Shown here: piece by piece, positions 18,685 through 28,041 of the stretch
Position numbering within the stretch: position 1 is the stretch's first letter
How the letters are laid out: each line of letters opens with the position of its first letter
Source of the DNA: Roseomonas sp. KE2513
GTDB taxonomy: Bacteria; Pseudomonadota; Alphaproteobacteria; Acetobacterales; Acetobacteraceae
Assembly (NCBI RefSeq): GCF_016107305.1
Contig: NZ_RCVR01000002.1
Coordinates: 186,001-250,000 of the forward strand
DNA length: 64,000 bases
Direction of reading: 5' to 3'
Position numbers and translations under genes: made by a program
The notes under the pieces: generated by a model
Told to the model about the DNA's origin: nothing
The model's input: the letters and a program-made list of their open reading frames with translations, nothing else
Databases searched by the model: none

Positions 18685-20949
18685 ATGGACGAGGATTTCC
18701 GCAAGGCTGCGCTCGACTATCATCGGCTGCCGAGGCCGGGGAAGCTGAGCATCGAGCCGACGAAGCGCATGGCCACCCAGCGCGACCTGGCGCTCGCCTA
18801 TTCCCCCGGCGTGGCCGCGGCCTGCATGGAGATCGCGGGCGATCCGGCCAAGGCCTACGAGTACACCACGCGCGGCAACATGGTCGCGGTCGTCACCAAC
18901 GGGACGGCGGTGCTTGGGCTCGGCGCCATCGGCGCGCTGGCGTCGAAACCGGTGATGGAGGGCAAGGCGGTCCTCTTCAAGAAGTTCGCGAATATCGACT
19001 CCATCGACATCGAGGTGGAGGAGCGCGACCCCGAGAAGTTCATCGAGGCCGTCGCGGTGCTGGAGCCCTCCTTCGGCGCCATTAACCTGGAGGACATCAA
19101 GGCGCCGGAGTGCTTCGAGATCGAGCGCTCGCTGCGGGCGCGGATGAAGATCCCGGTCTTCCACGACGACCAGCACGGCACGGCGATCATCGTGGCGGCT
19201 GCCGTGCGCAACGGGCTGCTGCTCCAGGGCAAGCAGATCTCGGACGCGAAGATCGTGACCTCCGGCGGCGGCGCGGCGGCGCTCGCCTGCCTCGACCTGC
19301 TCGTCGCCATGGGCGCGCGGCGCGACAACATCACGGTCTGCGACATCGAGGGCGTGGTCTATGAGGGCCGCGAGGTCCTGATGGACCCCTACAAATCGCG
19401 CTACGCCCGCGCGACCAACGCGCGCACCCTGGCCGATGCCCTGCCCGACGCCGATGTGTTCCTCGGCCTCTCGGCGCCGCGGGTGCTGAAGGCGGAGTGG
19501 CTGCCGGGCATGGCGCCGAGCCCGCTTATCCTCGCGCTGGCCAATCCTGAGCCCGAGATCCTGCCCGAGGCCGTCAGGGCCGCGCGGCCGGACGCGATCG
19601 TGGCCACGGGGAGGTCCGATTATCCTAACCAGGTGAACAACGTCCTCTGCTTCCCCTTCATCTTCCGGGGCGCCCTCGATGCCGGCGCCACGACTATCAA
19701 CGAGGAGATGAAGGTCGCGGCGGTGGAGGCCATTGCGCGCCTCGCCCGCGTGGAGGCGAGCGAGGTGGTGGCCGCGGCCTATGGCGGCCAGGCGCCGATC
19801 TTCGGGCCCGACTACATCATCCCCAAGCCTTTCGACCCGCGCCTCATCCTCGAGATCGCGCCGGCGGTGGCACGCGCGGCGATGGATTCGGGCGTCGCCA
19901 CGCGGCCGATTGCCGATTTCGGCGCCTACAAGCGGGAGCTGGAACGCTTCGTCTTCCGCTCGGGCGACCTCATGCGGCCGGTCTTCGCCGCGGCCCGCAA
20001 CGCCGGCCACCGCATTGCCTACGCCGAGGGTGAGGACGAGCGGACGCTGCGCGCCGTGCAGACCGTGCTCGACGAAGGCATCGCCGAGCCCGTTCTGATC
20101 GGCCGGCGGGAGGTGATCACCGAGAAGGTGCGCCGCATGGGCTTGCGGATGGACCTCGAGGGCAGCGTGACGGTGATCGACCCCGGCGCCGATACCGAGC
20201 TGAACGAAGCGCTGCTGCCGGTCTACGAGGCCAAGGTGGGCCGCCGCGGCATCCCGCCCGACGCGGCCGCACGCTCCCTTCGCACCCGCCCGACGGTCGC
20301 GGCCACCATGCTGCTGGAGACCGGGCGCGTGGACGCGGCCATCGTCGGCGGCACCGGCGAGTGGATGACCCACTGGCACCAGGCCTTCGACATTGTCGGC
20401 AAGCGGCCCGATGTGGGCCGGGTCTACGCCATGACCGGCGTGATCCTCCCGGCCGGCGCATTGTTCTTCGTGGACACGCACCTGCTGGTCGATCCCGACG
20501 CGGAGCAGGTGGCGGAGATGACCCATCTCGCCGCTGAGCAGGTGCGGGCCTTCGGCGCGACGCCGCGTGTGGCGCTGCTCTCCCACTCCTCCTTCGGCGC
20601 CTCAGACGCGCCCTCGGCCCGCAAGATGCGGCGCGCGCTGAAGCTCATCCAGGAACGTGACCCGACGTTGGAGGTGGACGGCGAGATGCACGCCGACGCC
20701 GCGCTGGAGCCGGCCATCCGTGACCGGTCGGTGAAGGACGGGCGGCTGACGGGCTCGGCCAACCTGCTCGTCTTCCCGAACCTCGATTCGGCGAACATCG
20801 CCTACAACCTGCTGAAAGCCGCCGCGGACGGGCTCCAGCTCGGGCCGATGCTCCTCGGGATGAGGAAGCCCGTGCACGTGATGGTGCCGACCACCACGGC
20901 ACGGGGCATCGTGAACCTCTCGGCCCTCGCCGCCGCCCATCCGGGCTGA
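18685..20949 (+). CDS. maeB: NADP-dependent malic enzyme with C-terminal phosphotransacetylase-like domain
   Basis: A 754-residue MaeB-type enzyme that converts malate to pyruvate and CO2 with NADP+. The malic domain covers about residues 15-140 (LAYSPGVAAACMEIAGDP, VTNGTAVLGLGAIGALASKP), then the NAD(P)-binding domain (KIPVFHDDQHGTAIIVAAA, IVTSGGGAAALACLDLL). From about 430 the chain is homologous to phosphate acetyltransferase; in MaeB proteins this tail is mostly regulatory and binds acetyl-CoA. The ATG at 18685 follows MaeB starts; a GTG directly before it is also possible. The long open frame upstream belongs to the tRNA region and is not coding. Confidence 0.94.
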   Translation: MDEDFRKAALDYHRLPRPGKLSIEPTKRMATQRDLALAYSPGVAAACMEIAGDPAKAYEYTTRGNMVAVVTNGTAVLGLGAIGALASKPVMEGKAVLFKKFANIDSIDIEVEERDPEKFIEAVAVLEPSFGAINLEDIKAPECFEIERSLRARMKIPVFHDDQHGTAIIVAAAVRNGLLLQGKQISDAKIVTSGGGAAALACLDLLVAMGARRDNITVCDIEGVVYEGREVLMDPYKSRYARATNARTLADALPDADVFLGLSAPRVLKAEWLPGMAPSPLILALANPEPEILPEAVRAARPDAIVATGRSDYPNQVNNVLCFPFIFRGALDAGATTINEEMKVAAVEAIARLARVEASEVVAAAYGGQAPIFGPDYIIPKPFDPRLILEIAPAVARAAMDSGVATRPIADFGAYKRELERFVFRSGDLMRPVFAAARNAGHRIAYAEGEDERTLRAVQTVLDEGIAEPVLIGRREVITEKVRRMGLRMDLEGSVTVIDPGADTELNEALLPVYEAKVGRRGIPPDAAARSLRTRPTVAATMLLETGRVDAAIVGGTGEWMTHWHQAFDIVGKRPDVGRVYAMTGVILPAGALFFVDTHLLVDPDAEQVAEMTHLAAEQVRAFGATPRVALLSHSSFGASDAPSARKMRRALKLIQERDPTLEVDGEMHADAALEPAIRDRSVKDGRLTGSANLLVFPNLDSANIAYNLLKAAADGLQLGPMLLGMRKPVHVMVPTTTARGIVNLSALAAAHPG

Positions 20950-20990
20950 CGGGCGGCGCGGGCGCGCTCAGCGCGCCCCAGGGGCGTCGC

Positions 20991-22655
20991 TCAGCGCGCC
21001 GGCCGGGTGGCCGTGGCGGTGAGGCCGAGTTCGCGCACGGCCTGGTCCGGCGGCATGCCCACGAAGCCCACCGCCTGCAGGAAGGGCACGGGCTTGGGCG
21101 GGCGGATCGTCAGCTCAATGGTGCCGAGGTCGCGCGCGAAGCTTGCGAAGGCCTCCCGCACGCGGGTGACGCCGGGTGCCTCGCGCCCGCGGCCGGCACC
21201 CGGCAGCGGGGTGCGGAGCGCCATCTGGGCGTAGCTGTCGCGCAGCTGCCGCTCCGGCACGTTCGAATCGGCGGCCTGCTTGGCGATCAGGGTGCGCAGC
21301 AGCCCCTGGTCCGTGTAGCGCAGGCTCATCCCCGCGGCGGACCAGTTCGCTATCATCGCGAAGGGGTCGTCGGTCGAGGGTGTGCCCGGCACCGGCACGT
21401 CGAAGCCGCGGATATCCATCGTCAGGCCGAGCCGGCCCATGCCGTCCGCCTGGATGAAGAAGGGATCCACCACGAGGTGTCCCTCCTTGCGGGTGAGGCG
21501 CGTATCCACCCCGAGGGCGCCCTGGATCACCTTGAAGCCGAGCGTGTCGAGCATCTCGCCGCCGAACTCGTCGGGGAGATCGAGAGCGAGGTTCTCCACC
21601 GCCATCTGGCCGACCTCGGTGCCGGGCGCGTTGCTGTCCCAGGTGTTGAGGCCGCGGATGGCGCCGATCCGGAGCACCTGGTCGCCACCGAGGGTGAAAT
21701 TGATGCCCTCGATCGAACCCGACTGGTCCTGACCCGGCGCGCCCTGCGGTGGATTCAGGTTGTTGGCCATAGCATAGGCGATGTCGCGCACCGCGACACC
21801 GGCGAAGGCGACGCGGCCGACCTGCGCCTCGAAGCGGCCGCTGCCGCTCGCGTCTCCCCCGACAGCGAGCCCTTCCATCGACATCGAGGAGAGCCGCCCC
21901 TCTCCCCAGCCGTCGAATTGCGTGCGGCCGAGGCGGAAGGCGACCTGGTCCTTCTCGCTGCTCATCTCCGCCCCCTCGATCAGAGCGGCGTCGGCGGCGA
22001 GGGCCCAGGGATCGAAGGGCTGGCCAACCCGCGGCACTGTGGCGCCGGCGAGACGCGCGCGGCCGACCTGCACCCGCGTCACGCCATCCGTCCGGTCGGT
22101 GAAGGTGAATCCCTCCGCCGTGGCCTCGCGCAGGCTGCCGGGGGCGTAGCCGGAGAGCTGCAGGCGGCCGAGCTCGGCCTCGGCAACGCCGGGCGTCTCC
22201 ACGCGCACCGCTTCGAGGGTCGCGGCCTCTGCCGCAGCGGCCGACCAGTCCACCGCCGGACCGCCGGCAATGGCGGGCAGGACGAGGGCGGAGAAGGTTA
22301 CGCGCGCGGCCGTCGCGACCATCGGGTCCTTTGTGCCGGCGGCGCCGGGCGCCTCGACGCGGACCTTGTTCAACACGGCGCTGCCAACGCGGTCCGTCGC
22401 CAGGTTCTCCAGGGTGGCGTCCTCGGCCGTCAGGCGCTCCGTGCCGTGGCGGAGGGTGACGCCCTGGAGGCGGACGCGGCCGGTGACGGGGTCGATGCTG
22501 CGGCTTGCCCACTCAATGGTGCCGTCGGGCCCCATGCCGGCGCGAAGGCGCGCCACGGCGGCGTCGAACTGGCGCTCCCCCTCCGCCTGGGCCAGGGCGC
22601 CGAGCGCGACGGGCAGGGCAAGGCAGCTCGCGAGAAGCAGGTGACGGCGGCGCAT
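20991..22655 (-). CDS. Secreted protein of unknown function, possibly AsmA/DUF945-like
   Basis: A 554-residue protein with a clear Sec signal peptide (MRRRHLLLASCLALPVALGALA, cut near AQA). The rest is built of short alternating hydrophobic strands with repeating phrases such as VGRARLAG, LGRTQFDG, VGRVAFAG and IGAIRGLN, plus acidic turns. That pattern suggests a long beta-rich fold in the periplasm, comparable with AsmA-like or DUF945-type proteins; this is inference from texture, not from a recognised domain. The start at 22655 is preferred because upstream codons lie over the divergent VWA gene promoter. No enzyme motif is visible. Confidence 0.7.
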   Translation of the reverse strand: MRRRHLLLASCLALPVALGALAQAEGERQFDAAVARLRAGMGPDGTIEWASRSIDPVTGRVRLQGVTLRHGTERLTAEDATLENLATDRVGSAVLNKVRVEAPGAAGTKDPMVATAARVTFSALVLPAIAGGPAVDWSAAAAEAATLEAVRVETPGVAEAELGRLQLSGYAPGSLREATAEGFTFTDRTDGVTRVQVGRARLAGATVPRVGQPFDPWALAADAALIEGAEMSSEKDQVAFRLGRTQFDGWGEGRLSSMSMEGLAVGGDASGSGRFEAQVGRVAFAGVAVRDIAYAMANNLNPPQGAPGQDQSGSIEGINFTLGGDQVLRIGAIRGLNTWDSNAPGTEVGQMAVENLALDLPDEFGGEMLDTLGFKVIQGALGVDTRLTRKEGHLVVDPFFIQADGMGRLGLTMDIRGFDVPVPGTPSTDDPFAMIANWSAAGMSLRYTDQGLLRTLIAKQAADSNVPERQLRDSYAQMALRTPLPGAGRGREAPGVTRVREAFASFARDLGTIELTIRPPKPVPFLQAVGFVGMPPDQAVRELGLTATATRPAR

Positions 22656-22770
22656 CTGTGTTGAGGTCTCCCTTGGCCGTGGAAAGGCTAGGCGAAGCGG
22701 TGCCGTGGCGCCACTCGTCCCGGTCGGCGCCTCTGTTCCGTTGCGCGAGGGGACGCACCATGTTCCCGGC

Positions 22771-23475
22771 ATGGCCCAGCCGCCCGTCCCCGCCCGTTCC
22801 AGCAGCGCCGTCTCCGCCTTTCTGCAGAAAGCGGCGGGCGTGCCGGCGTTGCGCCCTGCCCCCTCCCCCGCGCGGCTGGTCTTCGCGGTGGACGCGACGG
22901 CCAGCCGACAGCCGACCTGGGACCGGGCCTGCCACGTGCAAGCGGAGATGTTCGGCGCAACGGCGGGGCGGCTGACCGTCAGCCTCGCCTATTATCGCGG
23001 TCACGGGGAGTTCATGGCGACGCCCTTCCTGGCCGATGCGGCGATGCTGGCCGCCCGGATGACCGGGGTGGAGTGCCGGGGCGGGCACACGCAGATCCTG
23101 CGGCTGTTGCGCCACGTGGAGGCTCAGGCGGCGGCCGAACGGCTGCACGCCCTCGTCTTCGTCGGCGACGCCGTGGAGGAGGAGCCGGCCCCGATCCTGG
23201 CCGCGGCGAGCCGGCTCGGCGCGCGGGGCGTGCCGGCTTTCGTGTTCCAGGAGGGTGACGATGCCGGTGCGGCGCCGGTGCTGCGGGGCATCGCCAAGCG
23301 TTCGGGTGGCGCCTGGGCGCCCTTCGATCACCGCAGCCCGAGGGCGCTGGCCGAGCTGTTGCGCGGTGCCGCGGCCTTCGCGGCGGGCGGGCGCGAGGCG
23401 CTGGCGCGGCTGCCGGGCGCCGGCGGGCTGCTGGCGCAGCTTTCCGGTCCCGCGGCGCCGGGGGCAAGCCGGTGA
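22771..23475 (+). CDS. VWA-like domain protein
   Basis: A 234-residue protein whose core looks like a von Willebrand A fold: LVFAVDATASRQPTWDRA is a MIDAS-like first strand (DxTxS), and later strands LHALVFVGDAVEE and GVPAFVFQEGDD follow the alternating pattern. The N-terminus (AQPPVPARSSSAVSAFLQKA) is extended. No signal peptide, so cytosolic. The ATG at 22771 is chosen over 22705, whose added residues are of low similarity to anything. Its TGA overlaps the GTG of the J-domain gene, so the two products are probably made together. Function unknown. Confidence 0.72.
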   Translation: MAQPPVPARSSSAVSAFLQKAAGVPALRPAPSPARLVFAVDATASRQPTWDRACHVQAEMFGATAGRLTVSLAYYRGHGEFMATPFLADAAMLAARMTGVECRGGHTQILRLLRHVEAQAAAERLHALVFVGDAVEEEPAPILAAASRLGARGVPAFVFQEGDDAGAAPVLRGIAKRSGGAWAPFDHRSPRALAELLRGAAAFAAGGREALARLPGAGGLLAQLSGPAAPGASR

Positions 23476-24146
23476 TCTGGCTCGCGGCCGGGGCGCTGCT
23501 GCTGGCACTCGCCGCCGGAGGGCTGCGCGCCTTCAGCGCCGCCAGCGTAGGACAGGTGAAGACCGTGCTCGCCGGCACCCTGGCGGGGCTGGGAATCGTG
23601 CTGGTGGCGGTGCTGCTCGTCGCGGGCCGGGCGGGGCAGCTCATCTGGGCGCTGGCGCTCTTCGGGCCGGTGGCCTGGCGTTGGTGGAAGGCGCGGCAGC
23701 CGCCGGGCACGCTCGGCGGCGCGGCGCCGGACGTGGTGGAGACCGCCATGCTCTCGATGCGGCTGGATCCGGCCTCGGGCACGCTCTCCGGCCGGGTGCT
23801 GCGGGGGCGCTGGGCCGGGTGGGATCTCTCGGCGCTCGACCTCGCCTCGCTGCGGGACCTGCTGGCCGAAGCCGCGGCGGAGGATTCTGAGAGCGTTCCC
23901 CTCGTGGAGGCCTGGCTGGACCGGGCCCATGAGGGATGGCGCGAGGCGGCGGATTCGGCCGCGCCGCCGAGCGCTTCCTCCGCACGGGCCGAGGCGCTGG
24001 CGATCCTGGGCCTGTCGGAAGGGGCAACGGAGGCGGAGATTCGTGCCGCCCACGCAAGGTTGATGCGCGCTGCCCACCCCGATGCAGGCGGCTCCGCATG
24101 GCTGGCAGCGCGGTTGAACGCAGCGCGCGACACCTTGCTCGGCTGA
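23472..24146 (+). CDS. Membrane-anchored J-domain (DnaJ-like) protein
   Basis: A 224-residue protein that starts with GTG inside the VWA stop codon. Two or three membrane segments occupy about residues 1-65 (WLAAGALLLALAAGG, TLAGLGIVLVAVLLVAG, IWALALFGPVAW). The C-terminal 60 residues form a J domain: EALAILGLSEGATEAEIRAA, then LMRAAHPDAGGS with the HPD signature needed to stimulate DnaK, and LNAARDTLLG. The layout resembles Tim14/Pam18 and DjlA-like proteins that recruit Hsp70 to a membrane. Partner and role are unknown; the coupled VWA protein is the obvious candidate. Confidence 0.82.
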   Translation: MIWLAAGALLLALAAGGLRAFSAASVGQVKTVLAGTLAGLGIVLVAVLLVAGRAGQLIWALALFGPVAWRWWKARQPPGTLGGAAPDVVETAMLSMRLDPASGTLSGRVLRGRWAGWDLSALDLASLRDLLAEAAAEDSESVPLVEAWLDRAHEGWREAADSAAPPSASSARAEALAILGLSEGATEAEIRAAHARLMRAAHPDAGGSAWLAARLNAARDTLLG

Positions 24147-24227
24147 GCAGGCCGCGCGGCTGGCATTCCCAACCTTTGCGGGCCATGCCACATCTCCGGC
24201 CACGAAGAGGATGAGGAACTGCCGCCC

Positions 24228-25100
24228 GTGCTGAAGCCCCTGAAAAAAGCAGTCCTTCCGGTCGCCGGCCTGGGGACGCGCTTCCTGCCCGCCACCAAGG
24301 CGCTCGCGAAGGAGATGCTGCCGATCGTCGACAAGCCCCTCATCCAATACGCGGTGGAGGAGGCACGGGAGGCCGGCATCGAGCAGTTCTGCTTCATCAC
24401 GGGGCGCGGCAAGACCGCCATCGTCGAGCACTTCGACGTTGCCTACGAGTTGGAGCGGACGCTGGCCGAGCGCGCGAAGAACACGATCCTGGAGGAGCTG
24501 CGCGCCGCCGCGCTGCAGCCCGGCTCGATCACCACCGTGCGCCAGCAGGTGCCGATGGGCCTGGGCCACGCCATCTGGTGCGCGCGCACCTTCATCGGCG
24601 ACGACCCCTTCGCCATCCTGCTGCCGGACGACCTCATGCAGTGCGACGTCTCCTGCACGAAGCAGCTCGCGGAGGCCTATATGGAGACCGGCGGCAACGT
24701 CGTGGCCATCGAGGAAGTCCCGATGGAGCGCGTGAACAAGTACGGCGTGCTCGACGTGGCCGAGGACAAGGGCCGGCTCGTCTCCGTGAAGGGGCTGGTC
24801 GAGAAGCCGAAGGTGGAGGAGGCGCCCTCCAACCTCACGATCATCGGACGCTACGTGCTGATGCCGGAAGTGGTCGGCTTCCTCTCCGCCATGGAGAAGG
24901 GCGCGGGCGGCGAGGTGCAGCTGACCGACGGCATGGCCAAGATGATCGGCACCCAGCCCTTCCACGGGCTGCGCTACCAGGGCCGCCGCTTCGACTGCGG
25001 CGACAAGGCGGGCTTCCTGGAGGCGCAGATCGCCTTCGCGCTGAAGCGGCCGGACCTGGCCAATGCGGTGCGGTCCTTCCTGCCGAAGTACATGTCCTGA
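24228..25100 (+). CDS. galU: UTP-glucose-1-phosphate uridylyltransferase GalU
   Basis: A 290-residue nucleotidyltransferase making UDP-glucose from UTP and glucose 1-phosphate. LPVAGLGTRFLPATKALAKE is the nucleotide-binding signature, followed by MLPIVDKPLIQY; later motifs are VPMGLGHAIWCA and GEVQLTDGMAKM. Length and ends match bacterial GalU. It begins with GTG (MLKPLKKAVLPV); GAGGAACTGCCGCCC lies just upstream. It heads a group with ugd (213 bp downstream) and pgmG that supplies UDP-glucose and UDP-glucuronate for surface polysaccharides; trehalose synthesis by OtsA also needs UDP-glucose. Confidence 0.95.
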   Translation: MLKPLKKAVLPVAGLGTRFLPATKALAKEMLPIVDKPLIQYAVEEAREAGIEQFCFITGRGKTAIVEHFDVAYELERTLAERAKNTILEELRAAALQPGSITTVRQQVPMGLGHAIWCARTFIGDDPFAILLPDDLMQCDVSCTKQLAEAYMETGGNVVAIEEVPMERVNKYGVLDVAEDKGRLVSVKGLVEKPKVEEAPSNLTIIGRYVLMPEVVGFLSAMEKGAGGEVQLTDGMAKMIGTQPFHGLRYQGRRFDCGDKAGFLEAQIAFALKRPDLANAVRSFLPKYMS

Positions 25101-25106
25101 GCCGGG

Positions 25107-25139
25107 AGGCCCGGAACCGGATCCGCGGTGTCCGGGCCT
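25107..25139 (+). terminator. Stem-loop after galU
   Basis: AGGCCCGGA (25107-25115) and TCCGGGCCT (25131-25139) form a perfect 9-bp stem 6 bp after the galU stop. No T-run follows, so it may be a weak terminator, an mRNA-stabilising element, or a processing site between galU and ugd. Confidence 0.35.
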
Positions 25140-25222
25140 GCCCGCCAGGAGGTGCGTTCCGGCCGCCGGACCGGCGCGAATTGGCTTGATCGATTCGAAG
25201 GCTTTTCGAACACAGCTTGAGG

Positions 25223-25252
25223 ATCGACCGCGCGGTCGTATCGACCGCGCGG
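25223..25252 (+). repeat. Tandem 13-bp palindromic repeat upstream of ugd
   Basis: ATCGACCGCGCGG occurs twice, at 25223-25235 and 25240-25252, 17 bp apart. Each copy contains the palindrome CCGCGCGG and the first extends to GACCGCGCGGTC. It lies 62-91 bp before the ugd start. It could be an operator pair or alternative RNA hairpins; chance is not excluded in DNA this rich in GC. Confidence 0.4.
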
Positions 25253-25313
25253 GGCCGGGGCTTTATGGAAGGGCCGCCGCAACGCCCCCTCCGGGGCCGG
25301 ACTGAGGAATCGC

Positions 25314-26618
25314 ATGCGCGTTGCAATGATTGGGGCTGGCTATGTCGGCCTTGTCTCGGGGGCCTGCTTCGCAGAATTCGGCGTCGACGTCTGCGTCGTC
25401 GATACGGAGGTCTCGAAGGTCGAGGCGCTGCGCGCCGGCCGCATTCCCATCTACGAGCCCGGCCTTGACCGGCTGGTGGAGGAGAACGCGCGCGACGGGC
25501 GGCTGAGCTTCACCACCAACCTCGACGAGGCGATCAACGGGGCCGACGCCGTGTTCCTCGCCGTCGGCACGCCCTCCCGCCGCGGCGACGGGCATGCGGA
25601 CCTCAGCTACGTCTTCGCCGCCGCCGAGCAGGTGGCGCGGGCGGCCAAGGGGCCGCTGGTGCTGGTGACGAAGTCCACCGTGCCGGTCGGCACGGGGCGC
25701 AAGATCAAGGAGATCCTGCGCAAGACGCGGCCGGACCTCGAGATCGAGGTCGCCTCGAACCCCGAGTTCCTGCGCGAGGGCAACGCGATCGGCGACTTCA
25801 TGCGTCCGGACCGCGTGGTGATCGGCGCCGAGAGCGACCGGGCGTTCCAGGTGCTGCGCCGCCTCTACCGGCCGCTCTACCTCATCGAGACGCCGATCGT
25901 GCAGACGGGGCTCGAGACGGCGGAGCTGATCAAGTACGCGGCCAACGCCTTCCTCGCCGTGAAGATCACCTTTATCAACCAGATGGCCGACCTCTGCGAG
26001 AAGGCCGGGGCGGACGTGCACGACGTGGCCCGCGGCATGGGACTGGACGGGCGCATCGGGCGCAAGTTCCTCCATGCGGGGCCGGGCTATGGCGGTTCCT
26101 GCTTCCCGAAGGACACGCTGGCACTCGCCCGCACCGCGCAGGAACTGGGCGCGCCGGTGACAATCGTGGAGCAGACGATCGCAGCCAACGACGCCCGCAA
26201 GGAGGCGATGGCGGAGCGGGTGATCGCGGCGCTCGGCGGTTCGGCCGCGGGCAAGACCGTCGCAGTGCTCGGCCTGACCTTCAAGCCCGAGACGGACGAC
26301 ATGCGCGACGCGCCCTCGCTCGTGGTGGTGCCGCGGCTGGTTGAGGCAGGTGCCACGATCCGCACCTATGATCCGCAGCCCTCCCATGCCCGGCAGATGA
26401 TGCCGGCGGGCGTGCAGTTCGCGGAGACGGCGCTCGACGCCGTGGAGAGCGCGGATGCCGTGGTGTTGCTGACCGAGTGGAACGAGTTCCGCGCCCTCTC
26501 GCCCCAGAAGCTGAAGTCGGCGATGCGCGGCGACGTGGTGCTCGACCTCCGCAATGCCTGGGATCCCGCGGCCTTCCGCGAGGCCGGCTTCACCTATCAA
26601 TCCATCGGACGTCAGTAG
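25314..26618 (+). CDS. ugd: UDP-glucose 6-dehydrogenase
   Basis: A 434-residue enzyme that oxidises UDP-glucose to UDP-glucuronate with two NAD+. The Rossmann motif is GAGYVG (7-12), [17 protein letters not shown] lies at 84-100, SNPEFLREG at 148-156, and the catalytic Cys263 is in GGSCFPKD. The C-terminal UDP-binding domain follows ([18 protein letters not shown]). The length is normal. It is 213 bp after galU and 10 bp before pgmG, so ugd and pgmG are probably co-transcribed. Confidence 0.95.
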   Translation: MRVAMIGAGYVGLVSGACFAEFGVDVCVVDTEVSKVEALRAGRIPIYEPGLDRLVEENARDGRLSFTTNLDEAINGADAVFLAVGTPSRRGDGHADLSYVFAAAEQVARAAKGPLVLVTKSTVPVGTGRKIKEILRKTRPDLEIEVASNPEFLREGNAIGDFMRPDRVVIGAESDRAFQVLRRLYRPLYLIETPIVQTGLETAELIKYAANAFLAVKITFINQMADLCEKAGADVHDVARGMGLDGRIGRKFLHAGPGYGGSCFPKDTLALARTAQELGAPVTIVEQTIAANDARKEAMAERVIAALGGSAAGKTVAVLGLTFKPETDDMRDAPSLVVVPRLVEAGATIRTYDPQPSHARQMMPAGVQFAETALDAVESADAVVLLTEWNEFRALSPQKLKSAMRGDVVLDLRNAWDPAAFREAGFTYQSIGRQ

Positions 26619-26628
26619 GGCCAAAGGC

Positions 26629-28041
26629 ATGACCGGCTTCAGCCATCGCTTCGACCCGACCAGCCTGCGCGAGTACGACATTCGCGGCGTGATCGGGAAA
26701 ACCCTTGGTGGCGAGGACGCCTTCGCCATCGGGCGCGTCTTCGGCACCATCGTCTCGCGCGCGGGCGGGAAGACGGTGGCGGTCGGCTATGACGGCCGCC
26801 TCTCCTCCCCGATGCTGGAGGAGCGGCTGGTCGCGGGCCTCATGGCTTCGGGCATGGAGGTGGTCCGGATCGGCTGCGCGCCGACGCCGATGCTCTACTT
26901 CGCCTCCTACCACTTCAAGGCCGATGGCGCCGTGATGGTGACGGGCAGCCACAACCCGCCCGACTACAACGGCTTCAAGTCGATGATCGGCAAGAAGCCC
27001 TTCTTCGGGAAGGACATCCAGCAGCTCGGCGCCATGGCCGCCTCGGGCGACGTGGTGGCGGAGGCCCAAGGGTCGTCGCGCAGCGTCGATATCGCGGACG
27101 CCTATGTGGACCGGCTGATGCAGGACTATGACGGCGGCGATCGCGCGCTGAAGGTGGTCTGGGATCCCGGCAATGGCTCGGGCGCCGAGATCACGAAGAT
27201 GCTGGCCGCCCGCCTTCCCGGCGAGCACACGGTGATCAATGGCGAGATCGACGGGAACTTCCCGGCGCACCACCCGGACCCGACGGTCGCCAAGAACCTC
27301 GAGCAGATCATCGCCGAGGTGGCGAGGCGGGGCGCCGATCTCGGCATCGCCTTCGACGGCGACGCCGACCGGATCGGCGTCGTCGACAACGAGGGCAATA
27401 TCCTCTTCGGCGACCAGCTTCTGGTGGTGCTCGCGCGGGACGTGCTGAAGAGCAAGCCCGGCGGCACCATCATCGCCGACGTGAAGGCGAGCCAGGTGCT
27501 GTTCGACGAGGTGGCCAAGGCCGGCGGCACGCCGCTGATGTGGAAGACCGGCCACTCGCTCATCAAGTCCAAGATGGCGGAGACCGGGGCGCCGCTGGCG
27601 GGCGAGATGTCCGGCCACATCTTCTTCGCGGACAAGTGGTACGGCTTCGACGACGCCCCTTACTCGGCGGTGCGGCTGCTCGGGATCGTCGCGCGCATGG
27701 GTGAGACGCTCTCCCAGGTGCGGGAGGCGATGCCGAAGGTGATCAACACGCCGGAGCTGCGCTTCGACTGCTCGGAGGACCGTAAGTTCGCGGTGGTTCA
27801 GGAGGTGAAGAGCCGCCTCTCCGCCGAGGGCGCGAAGGTGCAGGACGTGGACGGCGTGCGCGTGCTGACCGAGGACGGCTGGTGGCTGCTGCGCGCCTCC
27901 AATACCCAGGCGGTGCTCGTGGCCCGCGCCGAGGCGAGCAGCCCCGAGGGGCTGGAGCGGCTGAAGGCAATGATCGCGAAGCAGCTCGAGGCTAGCGGGC
28001 TCGCGGCGCCCGACTTCACCGGAGAGAATGCGGGGCACTGA
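26629..28041 (+). CDS. pgmG: Phosphomannomutase/phosphoglucomutase
   Basis: A 470-residue alpha-D-phosphohexomutase of the PMM/PGM (AlgC/PgmG) type that interconverts hexose 1- and 6-phosphates. [13 protein letters not shown] gives the phosphoserine Ser107, [14 protein letters not shown] the metal-binding loop, and GEMSGHIFF the sugar loop; the phosphate-binding loop near the end is [15 protein letters not shown]. The start at 26629 lies 10 bp after ugd. Together with GalU it feeds nucleotide-sugar synthesis. Its TGA overlaps the probable CTG start of the next gene. Confidence 0.92.
   Translation: MTGFSHRFDPTSLREYDIRGVIGKTLGGEDAFAIGRVFGTIVSRAGGKTVAVGYDGRLSSPMLEERLVAGLMASGMEVVRIGCAPTPMLYFASYHFKADGAVMVTGSHNPPDYNGFKSMIGKKPFFGKDIQQLGAMAASGDVVAEAQGSSRSVDIADAYVDRLMQDYDGGDRALKVVWDPGNGSGAEITKMLAARLPGEHTVINGEIDGNFPAHHPDPTVAKNLEQIIAEVARRGADLGIAFDGDADRIGVVDNEGNILFGDQLLVVLARDVLKSKPGGTIIADVKASQVLFDEVAKAGGTPLMWKTGHSLIKSKMAETGAPLAGEMSGHIFFADKWYGFDDAPYSAVRLLGIVARMGETLSQVREAMPKVINTPELRFDCSEDRKFAVVQEVKSRLSAEGAKVQDVDGVRVLTEDGWWLLRASNTQAVLVARAEASSPEGLERLKAMIAKQLEASGLAAPDFTGENAGH

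Noticed and set aside
18160-20586. An 808-codon open frame antisense to the malic enzyme and across the tRNA
   Set aside because: It runs through tRNA-Leu and lacks any recognisable fold; the sense strand codes for a full MaeB.
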